A stretch of 64,000 nucleotides of DNA from Pseudomonas fluorescens (GCF_000967965.1 NZ_LACC01000015.1:1-64000); one strand, 5' to 3'; counted from the stretch's first letter, positions 1-8,777 are shown. Made by a program: numbers and translations. The notes: a model not told the origin generated them from the letters alone.

Positions 1-148
1 GAATCTGCCGTCAAGCACTGATTCGGGTTTCTATCGATATGTGCAAAAACACTGCTTATATATAGACGCGCCAGCAGGGAATGCGCAGTATATTGCCCAA
101 CACAAATAGAAATACCCTTGATGCCTATATTTTGGACGATGCCACGTA

Positions 149-1036
149 ATGAATGATCAGCCTCGCAGCCTAGCTTCTACCCTGTTCTCGGTTGGGCTGC
201 TGCTCATAGCCATGGCGTCGATCCAGTCCGGAGCCTCCCTGGCCAAAAGCATGTTCTCCGTTGTCGGCCCACAGGGGACGACAACATTACGACTGATTTT
301 TGCCAGCGTGATCATGATGCTGATATTGCGTCCATGGCGGGCAAAACTCACCGCAAGGTCCCTGCGCACCGTCATCGTCTACGGGATGGCGCTGGGCGGC
401 ATGAACTTCCTCTTCTATATGTCGTTGCAAACCGTCCCGCTGGGCATCGCGGTGGCGCTTGAATTCACCGGCCCGCTGGCGGTGGCGATCTACTCCTCGC
501 GTCGCGCGATCGACTTCTTGTGGATCGCACTGGCTGCCGTCGGCTTACTGTTACTGATACCGACGGGAGAAGCGACCGCCGGTATCGATCTGGTAGGCAC
601 CGGTTATGCCTTGGGTGCCGGGGTCTGCTGGGCACTGTACATTTTGTTCGGGCAAAAAGCCGGGGCCGACAATGGCGTGCAAACCGCCGCGCTGGGGGTA
701 ATGATCGCTGCGCTCTTCGTAGCCCCCATAGGTATTGTCCATGCAGGTTCCGCTCTGCTGAGTCCGTCATTGATCCCTATAGCCCTCGGCGTCGCCATCT
801 TGTCCACGGCCCTCCCCTACACACTGGAGATGGTCGCACTGACCCGCATGCCGGCCAGGACCTTCGGCACACTGATGAGTATCGAGCCTGCCTTCGGCGC
901 GCTATCTGGCTTGCTGTTCCTTCACGAATACCTCTCGCTGTCACAGTGGATGGCAATCATGTGCATCATTCTGGCATCCGTCGGCGCCACCATGACAATG
1001 AGCTCTGCCACCAGGCCAGCAGTAGCGGCAGATTGA
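149..1036 (+). CDS. rhtA: RhtA-type threonine/homoserine exporter (EamA family)
   Basis: Inner-membrane drug/metabolite-type exporter of 295 residues, the same length as E. coli RhtA. Long stretches match what I recall of RhtA: MASIQSGASLAKS near residue 22, GGMNFLFYMSLQTVPLGIAV near residues 85-105, EFTGPLAVA, and ALPYTLEMVALTRMPARTFGTLMS near residues 220-245. The ten hydrophobic segments of two EamA repeats are visible. RhtA exports threonine and homoserine; the exact substrate here is inferred. It stands alone, about 170 bases before the next gene. No clear operator was seen upstream. Confidence 0.85.
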   Translation: MNDQPRSLASTLFSVGLLLIAMASIQSGASLAKSMFSVVGPQGTTTLRLIFASVIMMLILRPWRAKLTARSLRTVIVYGMALGGMNFLFYMSLQTVPLGIAVALEFTGPLAVAIYSSRRAIDFLWIALAAVGLLLLIPTGEATAGIDLVGTGYALGAGVCWALYILFGQKAGADNGVQTAALGVMIAALFVAPIGIVHAGSALLSPSLIPIALGVAILSTALPYTLEMVALTRMPARTFGTLMSIEPAFGALSGLLFLHEYLSLSQWMAIMCIILASVGATMTMSSATRPAVAAD

Positions 1037-1205
1037 GAGCTGATATGTCACGGGTCTGGTATTTGCCGCTCAATTAGGCCATGTTTAGCCTCGCAACCCA
1101 GAGTCATACCACGGACAATTTCAGAAAGGGATATCGGTACGCGTCTAGCGAAAGCGAATGCAGCCAGACCCGGGCACAAGATCCGGGGACGCTATAAGGA
1201 CAGTA

Positions 1206-1487
1206 ATGAAACGAATGTTGATACTGATCGCCGTACTTGCAATTGCGGGCTGCGCAGCGACCTCGGAAACTCAGATCAAGCACGGCAAGAAAGGGCTACA
1301 CATCAACTGTTCCGGACTGTCTTCGTCCTGGGACAAATGCTACGACAGCGCCGCCAATTCCTGCGCACCCAAGGGGTACAAGGTCATCGCCAAGTCGGGA
1401 GATGCCGTGGAAGAGCCCGGCGATTATCCGTTTGGCCTCAATCCTGCGGGCTATACCAGCCGCAGCATGATTGTCATCTGCAAATAG
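1206..1487 (+). CDS. small secreted lipoprotein, unknown function
   Basis: Predicted 93-residue lipoprotein. The start is ATG 1206 because AGGA lies 5 bases upstream and the product then opens with a lipoprotein signal, MKRMLILIAVLAIAGC, with the lipobox cysteine at residue 16. An upstream in-frame start at 1158 would bury the signal. The mature part carries four more cysteines (NCSG, KCYDSAANSC, VICK), so one or two disulfides are likely in the periplasm. I do not recognise a functional family beyond a general Pseudomonas hypothetical lipoprotein. Confidence 0.75.
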   Translation: MKRMLILIAVLAIAGCAATSETQIKHGKKGLHINCSGLSSSWDKCYDSAANSCAPKGYKVIAKSGDAVEEPGDYPFGLNPAGYTSRSMIVICK

Positions 1488-1501
1488 GCAGGGCCGTTGC
1501 G

Positions 1502-2062
1502 TCAGGTCCTCGGACTGGCGATCTGACGGCCAATTTCCTCGTAGCTGGACTTCAGCACTGTGCGCTGGATATCCGGGCTAGCCAGCATGCGCGCCACGAC
1601 CAGCGCGCCAATACATTGCGACAGAATCGCCCACGCCAGGCTGTCGCTTTGCAGGACACCCGCCCAACTTTCCTGAAGCCGACAAATCCAGTGCTCTGCC
1701 TGCTGGCGGACAGTCACGTCGGAACGGGAAATTTCCGCCCCCAATGCCGGTAATGCACAACCGGATTCCGGATTCTCGACGTGAGACATACTCAGGTACT
1801 GTTTCAAGCAGCGCTCAAGCTTGTCACGGTCCTGCCCCTCCCCCAGTCGCGTCAGGCTTTGTCCCAACTCACGCTCGACAATGCTTGCGAACAGCTCGTC
1901 TTTCGACGAGAAATGGCTATAGAAGGCGCCGCCACTCAAGCCAATCGCTTTCATCAGGCCGTCCACGCCCACCGTTGAAAATCCGGACTTCTTGGCCGAT
2001 ACCGCACTGCTTTCCAGCAGCCTTTGCCTGGTTTCCAGCTTGTGACTGGCCGAATAACGCAT
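1502..2062 (-). CDS. TetR family transcriptional repressor
   Basis: A 186-residue TetR regulator. The N-terminal helix-turn-helix reads FSTVGVDGLMKAIGLSGGAFYSHFSSKDELF (about residues 28-58), the family signature; the C-terminal ligand domain is not diagnostic. ATG 2062 is preceded by GGAAGG. It is transcribed away from the SDR/isomerase pair starting at 2156, and the 93-base gap holds two matching short palindromes. It is therefore probably the local autoregulated repressor of both transcripts. The ligand is unknown. Confidence 0.85.
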   Translation of the reverse strand: MRYSASHKLETRQRLLESSAVSAKKSGFSTVGVDGLMKAIGLSGGAFYSHFSSKDELFASIVERELGQSLTRLGEGQDRDKLERCLKQYLSMSHVENPESGCALPALGAEISRSDVTVRQQAEHWICRLQESWAGVLQSDSLAWAILSQCIGALVVARMLASPDIQRTVLKSSYEEIGRQIASPRT

Positions 2063-2110
2063 TGTCCTTCCCCCTGGATTGCTCGTCTTGACGTCTGTCG
2101 AATCATAGCA

Positions 2111-2138
2111 TAACGTTCGTTTAGTTAACGATCGTTTA
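2111..2138. promoter_or_regulatory. tandem TetR-type operator
   Basis: Two near-identical 13-base units, TAACGTTCGTTTA (2111-2123) and TAACGATCGTTTA (2126-2138), are repeated with a 15-base period. Each carries an ACG-NN-CGT inverted repeat; the second has a perfect 10-base palindrome AACGATCGTT. They lie between the divergent tetR and SDR starts, close to both. This is the expected layout for a TetR repressor binding as two dimers, but binding is inferred. Confidence 0.6.
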
Positions 2139-2155
2139 CCAAAAGGGATCTACCC

Positions 2156-2884
2156 ATGAATAACAAGAAGGTCGTACTGGTCGTCGGTGCAGGTGATGCC
2201 ACGGGCGGCGCCATTGCCAAGCGTTTTGCCCAGGAGGGTTTTGTTGCCTGCGTCACCCGGCGCAGTGCGGACAAGCTCCAGCCACTTGTGGATGCCATCA
2301 AGGCCGATGGTGGCGAGGCCCACGGTTTCGCCTGCGATGCCCGCAAGGAAGATGATGTGGTAGCACTGGTCGAGCAGATCGAAAGCGAGATCGGCCCCAT
2401 CGAGGCATTTGTCTTCAACATCGGTGCCAACGTGCCGTGCAGCATTCTCGAAGAAACTGCACGCAAGTATTTCAAGATCTGGGAAATGGCCTGCTTTTCC
2501 GGTTTTCTCAATGCGCGTGAAGTGGCCATTCGCATGGCCAAGCGCCAGCGGGGCACGATTCTGTTCACCGGTGCCACTGCTGGCCTGCGTGGCGCAGCCG
2601 GGTTCGCCGCATTTGCCGGTGCCAAGCACGGCATTCGTGCGCTGGCGCAAAGCATGGCCCGAGAACTCGGCCCGATGAACATTCACGTTGCCCATGTCGT
2701 CGTCGACGGCGCCATCGATACCGATTTCATCCGCGACAGCTTCCCAGAGAAATACGCGACCAAGGATCAGGACGGCATCCTCAACCCCGAACACATTGCC
2801 GAGAATTACTGGTACCTGCACAGCCAGCCCCGCGACGCCTGGACTTTCGAACTGGACCTGCGCCCCTGGAGCGAACGCTGGTAA
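2156..2884 (+). CDS. short-chain dehydrogenase-like protein lacking the catalytic Tyr
   Basis: A 242-residue Rossmann-fold SDR. The nucleotide loop is VVGAGDATGGAIA (residues 9-21). The usual catalytic YxxxK is FAGAK at 153-157: lysine kept, tyrosine replaced by phenylalanine. The position 13 residues earlier, usually the catalytic serine, is Ala140 in FTGATAG, and the NNAG motif reads FNIGAN. I recall a broad SDR subgroup with this FTGATAxLRG...FAxFAxAK pattern, so this is probably family-wide rather than damage. RBS AAGGGA precedes ATG 2156. It is followed 36 bases later by a DsbA-fold isomerase gene, probably co-transcribed and controlled by the divergent TetR protein. Substrate unknown. 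Confidence 0.8.
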   Translation: MNNKKVVLVVGAGDATGGAIAKRFAQEGFVACVTRRSADKLQPLVDAIKADGGEAHGFACDARKEDDVVALVEQIESEIGPIEAFVFNIGANVPCSILEETARKYFKIWEMACFSGFLNAREVAIRMAKRQRGTILFTGATAGLRGAAGFAAFAGAKHGIRALAQSMARELGPMNIHVAHVVVDGAIDTDFIRDSFPEKYATKDQDGILNPEHIAENYWYLHSQPRDAWTFELDLRPWSERW

Positions 2885-2920
2885 GCCCTCCCCTACAACA
2901 ATAAGCAGAGTGCACAGAAC

Positions 2921-3511
2921 ATGAGCAAAACCGTGGAATTCCTTTTTGACCTGGGCAGCCCCACCACCTACCTGGCGTACACCCAGCTACCGGCAATCTG
3001 TGAGCAAACCGACAGCCAGCTGATCTACATCCCGATCCTGCTCGGCGGTGTGTTCAAGGCCACCGGCAACGCCTCACCAGCGACCATTCCGGCCAAGGGC
3101 CGCCACATGATTCAGGACCTCGACCGTTATGCCCGACGCTACGGCGTGCCACTGAAATTCAATCCGCACTTCCCGATCAACACCCTGTTGCTGATGCGTG
3201 CCGTGACCGGCATTCAATTGCACCATCCCGAGCGTTTTGTTGCCTTCATTGACTGCCTGTTCAAGGCCCTGTGGGTCGAAGGCCGCAACCTCAATGACCC
3301 GGCAACCGTGGCGGCGGTGTTGAGCGACAACGGTTTCGATCCCAATGAAGTGCTGGCACTGACCGCCGACGAAACAGTCAAGGCAACGCTCAAGGACAAC
3401 ACCGAGAAAGCGGTGCAGCGCGGCGTATTCGGCGTACCCAGCATGTTTGTCGATAACCAGCTGTACTTCGGCCAGGATCGACTGGACTTCGTGCTCGAAG
3501 CCTTGAGCTAA
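2921..3511 (+). CDS. 2-hydroxychromene-2-carboxylate isomerase family protein (DsbA/kappa-GST fold)
   Basis: A 196-residue protein of the DsbA-like thioredoxin fold. It opens EFLFDLGSPTTYLAY, where the serine replaces the CxxC of true oxidoreductases, as in HCCA isomerases and kappa-class glutathione transferases. The C-terminal cis-proline region GVFGVPSMFVDNQLYFGQDRLDFV is typical of the family. Known members isomerise naphthalene-type catabolites using glutathione, but many genomic copies have no known substrate. It probably forms an operon with the SDR upstream, suggesting a shared small-molecule detoxification or catabolic step. Confidence 0.8.
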   Translation: MSKTVEFLFDLGSPTTYLAYTQLPAICEQTDSQLIYIPILLGGVFKATGNASPATIPAKGRHMIQDLDRYARRYGVPLKFNPHFPINTLLLMRAVTGIQLHHPERFVAFIDCLFKALWVEGRNLNDPATVAAVLSDNGFDPNEVLALTADETVKATLKDNTEKAVQRGVFGVPSMFVDNQLYFGQDRLDFVLEALS

Positions 3512-3669
3512 GCCCCGACCACCAACCGCCCCGTCGCCGCTCCCGACAAGAGCCGCAGATGGGCGGTTTTTGTGGTTTGCCCCGGCGAGTCGTCGCCAAT
3601 TCGCCAGGGGCAGAGCCTTTGTCGACTAAATAAGCCAAGCGCTGGAGACAGCGCCCGGGCTACAGCCAA

Positions 3670-5478
3670 TCAGATAGCCGCGGTGCGGGTATTGAGCCAC
3701 TCAAGCGCGGCATCCTCGACCAACGGACTCAGGCGCTCGCGCACTTCGGCGTGGTAGGCGTTGAACCACTGCTTTTCCTCGACCGACAGCAGCGAGGTTT
3801 CCAGGCAGCGCGTATCTATCGGGCACAGGGTCAGGGTTTCGAACTTGAGGAACTCGCCGAATTCGCTTTTGCCTGCCTCACGGTTCATCGCCAGGTTTTC
3901 GATCCGCACACCCCAACGACCCGGACGATAGGTGCCCGGTTCAATGGACGTGATCATGCCGGGTTGCATCGCGGTTTGCGGTGCAGGTGCGGCCTGATAA
4001 GCGATGACTTGCGGACCTTCGTGGACGTTCAGGAAGTAGCCGACGCCATGACCGGTGCCGTGACCGTAGTCGACACTTTCCGCCCAGATGGGCGCACGGG
4101 CGATGGCATCGAGCAGCGGCGACAGGATGCCTTTCGGGAACTGCGCGCGGGACAAGGCAATCACGCCCTTGAGCACGCGGGTGCAATCGCGTTTTTGCTC
4201 ATCGGTTGGTGTGCCCACCGCAACCATCCGCGTGATGTCGGTGGTGCCACCAAGGTACTGGCCGCCGGAGTCGATCAGCAGCAGACCGTCCCCTTCGATC
4301 ACCGCGTGTTCTTCTTCGGTGGCGTGGTAGTGCGGCATCGCGCCATTAGCGTTGAACGCGGCGATGGTATTGAAGCTCAGCGACACATAATCCGGACGGC
4401 GCTCACGGGCGGCGGTGAGTTTTTCATCAATGGTCAGTTCGGTGATGCGCTCACGCCCCAACGCCGAGTCCAGCCAGGCGAAGAATTCGCACAGCGCTGC
4501 GCCGTCCTGTTCCATGGCCTGACGGATGTGTTCGGCATCGGCCAGGCTTTTTTGCGATTTGGCCAGGGTGGTCGGGTTCAGGCCTTCGATCAGCTTCACC
4601 CCGCTGTTCAGGTTGTCCAGCAACCCCGCCGTGACCCGCGCCGGGTCGACTTGCAGGCTCGCACCGCTCGGCACGGCGCGCAGTGCGGCGGCGACCTCGC
4701 TGTAATCGCGCAAGGTCACGCCGTCCTGTTCGAGGATGGCGCGCAGCTCGGCGCTGACTTTGCTCAAGGCGACAAACAGCGTGGCCTGCTGTTGATTGAT
4801 CAGGGCGAAAGAAACAAACACCGGGTTGAACGACACGTCGCCGCCACGCAGGTTGAACAGCCAGGCGATATCATCCAGGGTGGCGATGAAATGCCAGTCG
4901 GCACCCCGCGCCTGAAGGGTTTCACGCAGCTTGGCGAGTTTTTCGCCACGGCTGACGGTCGCCTGTGGAGGCAGGTGCTGATAGATCGGTTCGTTCGGCA
5001 GGCCTGGGCGGTCGCTCCAGACGCCGCTCAACAGATCGATGTCGGTGCGCAGGCGAGCGCCGCGCTCTTCAAGCTTGGTGCCCAGGGTTCGTGCCGAAGC
5101 CACGGCCATGACCGCGCCGTCGACTGCGACAACGCCACCCTCGGGGGTTTGCTCGGCCAGCCATTCCAGTGGCCCGGGTTGACCCGGTTGCAGCTTGACC
5201 AGATCAATACCGCTGCCCTTGAGTTCCTTGGTCGCCTGCTCCCAATAACGGCTGTCGGCCCAGACGCCGGCAAAGTCCGGGGTCACGATCAGGGTGCCGA
5301 CCGAACCATGGAAACCCGACAACCACTGGCGCCCTTGCCAGTAACCCGGCAGGTATTCGGACAGGTGCGGGTCGGCCGACGGCACCAGCAAGGCGTGAAT
5401 GCCCTCCCGGCTCATCAGTTCGCGGGTTTGCGCCAGGCGCTGAGGCACCGAGCCATTGATCGAAAGCTGCGTATTCAT
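3670..5478 (-). CDS. Xaa-Pro aminopeptidase (aminopeptidase P, long form)
   Basis: A 602-residue M24-family metallopeptidase that removes N-terminal residues preceding proline. The length and three-domain layout match the long, APP1-like form: two N-terminal creatinase-like domains, then the pita-bread catalytic domain. Dinuclear metal ligands are visible as DSGG near 402, TTDITR near 413, GHGTGHGVG near 480, SIEPG near 512 and RIENLA near 526. RBS AGGAGA precedes ATG 5478. It lies 65 bases downstream of the cysteine desulfurase gene on the same strand; a shared transcript is possible, but no functional link is apparent. Confidence 0.9.
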   Translation of the reverse strand: MNTQLSINGSVPQRLAQTRELMSREGIHALLVPSADPHLSEYLPGYWQGRQWLSGFHGSVGTLIVTPDFAGVWADSRYWEQATKELKGSGIDLVKLQPGQPGPLEWLAEQTPEGGVVAVDGAVMAVASARTLGTKLEERGARLRTDIDLLSGVWSDRPGLPNEPIYQHLPPQATVSRGEKLAKLRETLQARGADWHFIATLDDIAWLFNLRGGDVSFNPVFVSFALINQQQATLFVALSKVSAELRAILEQDGVTLRDYSEVAAALRAVPSGASLQVDPARVTAGLLDNLNSGVKLIEGLNPTTLAKSQKSLADAEHIRQAMEQDGAALCEFFAWLDSALGRERITELTIDEKLTAARERRPDYVSLSFNTIAAFNANGAMPHYHATEEEHAVIEGDGLLLIDSGGQYLGGTTDITRMVAVGTPTDEQKRDCTRVLKGVIALSRAQFPKGILSPLLDAIARAPIWAESVDYGHGTGHGVGYFLNVHEGPQVIAYQAAPAPQTAMQPGMITSIEPGTYRPGRWGVRIENLAMNREAGKSEFGEFLKFETLTLCPIDTRCLETSLLSVEEKQWFNAYHAEVRERLSPLVEDAALEWLNTRTAAI

Positions 5479-5543
5479 CGTGTCTCCTGCTAATCACTTG
5501 TTCATTATTGTTGAGTGCCGATCAACGTCGGCACTTCGTCGCC

Positions 5544-6701
5544 CTATTGCCAGAATGCCGGAGCACTGGCGCAGGCTGCCTTGATCAGTTGAACCGCCTG
5601 GTCGATGTCCTGCTCGGTGGTGAAACGCCCGAGGCTCAAGCGGATGGTGCGGCCGGCCGAGCGGGCATCGAGCCCCAGGGCCAGCAGTACATGGGATGGG
5701 GTATTGCTCGCGGAATTGCAGGCCGACGTCGCGGAAAACGCGATCGAGGCCAGCAACGCCGCCGGGTTGAACTCGCCTTCGCTGAAGGTAAGGCTCAGGG
5801 TATGGGGAATGCGCTGGGTCGGGCTGCCGTTGAGACACACGCCGGGAATACTCTGCAATTGCTCGAGCAAGCGTTCACGCAAACGCACGATGGTGGCTTT
5901 CTCTTCATCGAACGCAGCCGCCGCCAATGCAAAGGCCGCGCCCATGGCCACAATCTGATGGGTCGCCAGTGTGCCGGAACGCAAACCGCCCTCATGCCCG
6001 CCGCCATGGATCTGCGCCTGCAAACGCTGTTGTGCACGCGGACCGACGTACAACGCGCCGATACCTTTGGGGCCATAGAGCTTGTGCGCGGAAAACGACA
6101 TCAGGTCCACCGGCCACTGCCCGAGATCGATCGCCACTTTGCCCGCGCCCTGTGCGGCGTCGACATGGAACAAAGCCCCGCGATCACGCACGACCTGACC
6201 GATGGCGGGAATGTCGTTGAGGGTACCCAGTTCGTTGTTGACCAGCATCAGCGACACCAGGAAGGTGTCCTCGCGCATGGCTTCGCTGACCGCTTGCGCG
6301 GTGATCAGGCCCTCGGCGTCCGGCACCAGATAGGTCACCGCGACACCGGCATCCTGCAGTTGCCTGGCGGTATCAAGAATGGCCTTGTGTTCGATCTGGC
6401 TGGTGATGATATGGCCGCCGCCAGTGCCGCGGGCCTGGGTCACGCCTTTGAGCGCAAGGTTGTTGGATTCGGTGGCGCCGGAGGTCCAGACGATCTGCCC
6501 GGGCGTCGCGCCGACCAGTTCGGCGACCTGGTGTCGCGCCTGTTCGACCGATTGCCGGGCCTGCTGGCCGAAGACGTGGGAGCTGGAGGCCGGGTTTCCG
6601 AAATTGCCGGTAAAGCCCAGACACTCGACCATCACCTTGATGACCCGCTCATCCACCGGCGTGGTGGCGGCGTAATCGAAATACAACGGACGTTTATTCA
6701 T
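5544..6701 (-). CDS. cysteine desulfurase (IscS/NifS-like, stand-alone)
   Basis: A 385-residue class-V PLP enzyme converting cysteine to alanine plus enzyme-bound persulfide. It opens LYFDYAATTPVDERV. The PLP lysine is in SFSAHKLYGPKG near residue 205, and the persulfide cysteine is in SATSACNSAS near residue 327, on the loop where IscS has SGSACTSAS. It is about 20 residues shorter than the usual IscS and is not next to iscR, iscU or hscBA. It is therefore a second desulfurase rather than the housekeeping isc copy. Sulfur acceptor unknown. Confidence 0.88.
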   Translation of the reverse strand: MNKRPLYFDYAATTPVDERVIKVMVECLGFTGNFGNPASSSHVFGQQARQSVEQARHQVAELVGATPGQIVWTSGATESNNLALKGVTQARGTGGGHIITSQIEHKAILDTARQLQDAGVAVTYLVPDAEGLITAQAVSEAMREDTFLVSLMLVNNELGTLNDIPAIGQVVRDRGALFHVDAAQGAGKVAIDLGQWPVDLMSFSAHKLYGPKGIGALYVGPRAQQRLQAQIHGGGHEGGLRSGTLATHQIVAMGAAFALAAAAFDEEKATIVRLRERLLEQLQSIPGVCLNGSPTQRIPHTLSLTFSEGEFNPAALLASIAFSATSACNSASNTPSHVLLALGLDARSAGRTIRLSLGRFTTEQDIDQAVQLIKAACASAPAFWQ

Positions 6702-6754
6702 AAAAGACTCGCAGAGCGTGTTCCGGGATCAGGAAGCTCGTGACTGCAAACGGC

Positions 6755-6785
6755 AAAGCGCAGCCTTGTGAGCTGCGCGCTGTTT
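6755..6785. terminator. possible terminator hairpin
   Basis: A 7-bp GC stem, GCGCAGC (6758-6764) with GCTGCGC (6772-6778), is flanked by AAA on the left and GCTGTTTT on the right. It lies in the gap between the lysE-type gene and the desulfurase gene, both transcribed leftward. The T tract is weak, so the assignment is tentative. Confidence 0.35.
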
Positions 6786-6907
6786 TCAGAACGCTACCAA
6801 TACCTGATCGGATGCCGTTAAAGAAGAACTACTTCATTTAATAGTGCGTAGGAACGCTCCTGAAAACTCAGCTTAACAGGCATCGGGCAAGCGGTTGAAG
6901 CAATGCG

Positions 6908-7522
6908 TCAGCTAAAGCTTTCGAGCAACAGCGGATACAGCGAACCCACGAGCAGCGCGGCCATGCCCCAATTGAACAGGCGCAGCCAGCGGCGATCTTT
7001 CAGAACATTGCGCAACAGCGTGCCGCAAGCGGCCCAGACACCGACGCTCGGCAGGTTGATGATCGCAAAGACGGCCGCGATCACGATCACATTCGTGAAG
7101 TAACCCTGCATCGGTGTGTAGGTGCTGATGGCGCCAATGGCCATGATCCAGGCCTTGGGATTGACCCACTGGAACGCGGCGGCACCCAGATAGCTGATCG
7201 GTTTCGCCTCGCCCTGCTGACTCTCCGACATGGGCCCGGAATGGGCGATTTTCCACGCCAGATACAGCAGATACGCCGCCCCCGCATAACGCAGAACGGT
7301 GTAGAGCAAAGGGTAAGTCTTGAATACCGCACCAAGGCCAAAGCCGACCGCCACCACCAGTACAAAGAAGCCACAAGTGATGCCGAGCATGTGCGGAATC
7401 GTGCGGTTGAAGCCGAAGTTCACCCCGGATGCCAGCAACATGGTGTTGTTCGGGCCGGGTGTGATCGAGGTGACGAGGGCAAACAGGGCGAAGCCCAGCA
7501 GCAGGTCGAGTGAGAGCGTCAT
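6908..7522 (-). CDS. LysE/RhtB family amino-acid exporter
   Basis: A 204-residue inner-membrane exporter. It begins with LysE family hallmarks: SITPGPNNTMLLASGVNFG (residues about 19-37) and later FQWVNPKAWIMAIGAIS (about 118-134). Six hydrophobic segments can be traced. Family members export lysine, arginine, homoserine or related amino acids; the substrate cannot be read from sequence. It is a single gene with no regulator beside it. Confidence 0.85.
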   Translation of the reverse strand: MTLSLDLLLGFALFALVTSITPGPNNTMLLASGVNFGFNRTIPHMLGITCGFFVLVVAVGFGLGAVFKTYPLLYTVLRYAGAAYLLYLAWKIAHSGPMSESQQGEAKPISYLGAAAFQWVNPKAWIMAIGAISTYTPMQGYFTNVIVIAAVFAIINLPSVGVWAACGTLLRNVLKDRRWLRLFNWGMAALLVGSLYPLLLESFS

Positions 7523-7623
7523 GGGTGGCAGTCCGTCAGGGTCGGTCAGGTGTTGACCCTATCGCACACCCCGGACGAAACCCATGGACAGTTACGCGAA
7601 ACTTGGAGCAGTACAGTTTCGCT

Positions 7624-7893
7624 TCAGCTTGAACGACCGTGAAGCTGTACAGATCGCCCGGCGTTCATTTCACCCTGATTGTCGAAGTTGAACGACTTTT
7701 GCGGCTGGCCGAGCAGTTCGGCTTTTTTCGCGTGGTATTCGTCGAAGGACAGACCGCGGCGGTTCAGCGCCTCCAGTGCCAGTTCCTTGCTTTCTTCAGC
7801 CGTGTAAGGCCGAAGCTCAGGGGAAACATGGCTGGCACATCCGGTGAGTACTGAGACGGCGAGCATCAGCAAAGTGGCAATCATCGGTTTCAT
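7624..7893 (-). CDS. small outer-membrane-type lipoprotein, unknown function
   Basis: An 89-residue predicted lipoprotein. ATG 7893 is chosen because AGGACG precedes it and the product then begins MKPMIATLLMLAVSVLTGC, a good signal with lipobox cysteine 19. A longer in-frame reading to 7974 would add 27 residues before the signal. The mature region (ELRPYTAEESKELALEALNRRGLSFDEYHAKKAELLG) looks helical. No family function recognised. Confidence 0.7.
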   Translation of the reverse strand: MKPMIATLLMLAVSVLTGCASHVSPELRPYTAEESKELALEALNRRGLSFDEYHAKKAELLGQPQKSFNFDNQGEMNAGRSVQLHGRSS

Positions 7894-8181
7894 TTTGGCG
7901 TCCTGGCGACTGGGTTCAAGGCAATGAACACAGGCTACTCGCGCCTCCCGGCCAGCAGAAATCAACGCTTTCAATAGTGGCTATCAAGAAATGGCGATCA
8001 TTGTCGATTGCCGGGAGAACGCGGGCCGGGAGCGCACTGGTTGGAGCCGGCCTGATGGCACTTGAATGGCGCTGCTGCTCGTCGGGCAGTCGGTGAGGCG
8101 AAAAAGGCTGGCCTATATTTATTCGGTCGTACAACGGCACAGGTACTTTCCATTCACAAAACAACAACAGGGAGATCCATC

Positions 8182-8640
8182 ATGAGCGTCAAACCCATTC
8201 CAGAGGGGTATCACAGCGTCACCCCCTATCTGGGCATCAACAAAGCCGCCGAAGCCATCGCGTTCTACAAAAAAGCCTTTGGCGCCGTTGAAATCATGCG
8301 CCTGGACATGCCCGGTGGCAGTGTCGGCCACGCTGAACTGCGCATCGGCGATTGCCCGATCATGCTGGGCACACCGTGTGATCAAGGGCCGCTGAGCAAC
8401 CCGGACAACTCGCCGTCCGTGGGTCTGCATTTGTACGTAACGGATGTCGACAAGTCCTATAAACAGGCGATCGATGCCGGCGCAACCGTTGTATCGGAGG
8501 TCAAGGATCAGTTTTACGGCGACCGTTCGGGCACCTTGAAGGATCCCTACGGGCACCTGTGGTTCCTGGCCACGCGCAAGGAAGACCTGACCCAGGAACA
8601 GATCGAGCAACGGGCGAAGGAGATGTTTGCCCAAAGTTGA
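8182..8640 (+). CDS. VOC family protein (PhnB/glyoxalase-like)
   Basis: A 152-residue vicinal-oxygen-chelate fold protein. ATG 8182 has AGGGAG upstream and gives MSVKPIPEGYHSVTPYLGINKAAEAIAFYKKAFGA, the typical PhnB-type opening with paired beta-alpha-beta-beta-beta units. The second half ends GTLKDPYGHLWFLATRKEDLT, the usual C-terminal signature. The H/E metal ligands of true glyoxalases are only partly visible. Most PhnB-like VOC proteins lack an assigned reaction, so none is given. Confidence 0.8.
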   Translation: MSVKPIPEGYHSVTPYLGINKAAEAIAFYKKAFGAVEIMRLDMPGGSVGHAELRIGDCPIMLGTPCDQGPLSNPDNSPSVGLHLYVTDVDKSYKQAIDAGATVVSEVKDQFYGDRSGTLKDPYGHLWFLATRKEDLTQEQIEQRAKEMFAQS

Positions 8641-8650
8641 AATCCCAGGT

Positions 8651-8688
8651 GTTGGAGCGGGCCGCTTCTCGAGCAGGCTCGCTCCAAC
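8651..8688. repeat. degenerate single REP hairpin
   Basis: An inverted repeat, GTTGGAGCG (8651-8659) with CGCTCCAAC (8680-8688), resembles the fluorescens REP core but reads TTGGAGCG instead of GTGGGAGCG. It lies just past the VOC gene and may also act as its terminator. Confidence 0.6.
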
Positions 8689-8758
8689 AGGGACCCCGCC
8701 TTCAACAGCACCGCCGACTTGCTGATCACTTGCGCAAGCAAGCCCGCCCACAAATATC

Positions 8759-8777
8759 GGCAATGAGAAACATTTTC
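8759..8777. promoter_or_regulatory. Fur box upstream of the fpv operon
   Basis: The 19-mer GGCAATGAGAAACATTTTC matches the Fur consensus GATAATGATAATCATTATC at 14 of 19 positions by hand alignment. It lies about 150 bases before fpvG and fits iron repression of the ferripyoverdine-handling operon. No TAAAT-N16-CGT PvdS element was found in this gap, so direct Fur control is the simpler reading. Confidence 0.65.

Noticed and set aside
3751..5493. A 580-codon plus-strand open frame opposite aminopeptidase P
   Set aside because: It is the antisense shadow of a well-supported metallopeptidase; the translation is rich in Gln/Arg/Gly with no family motif.
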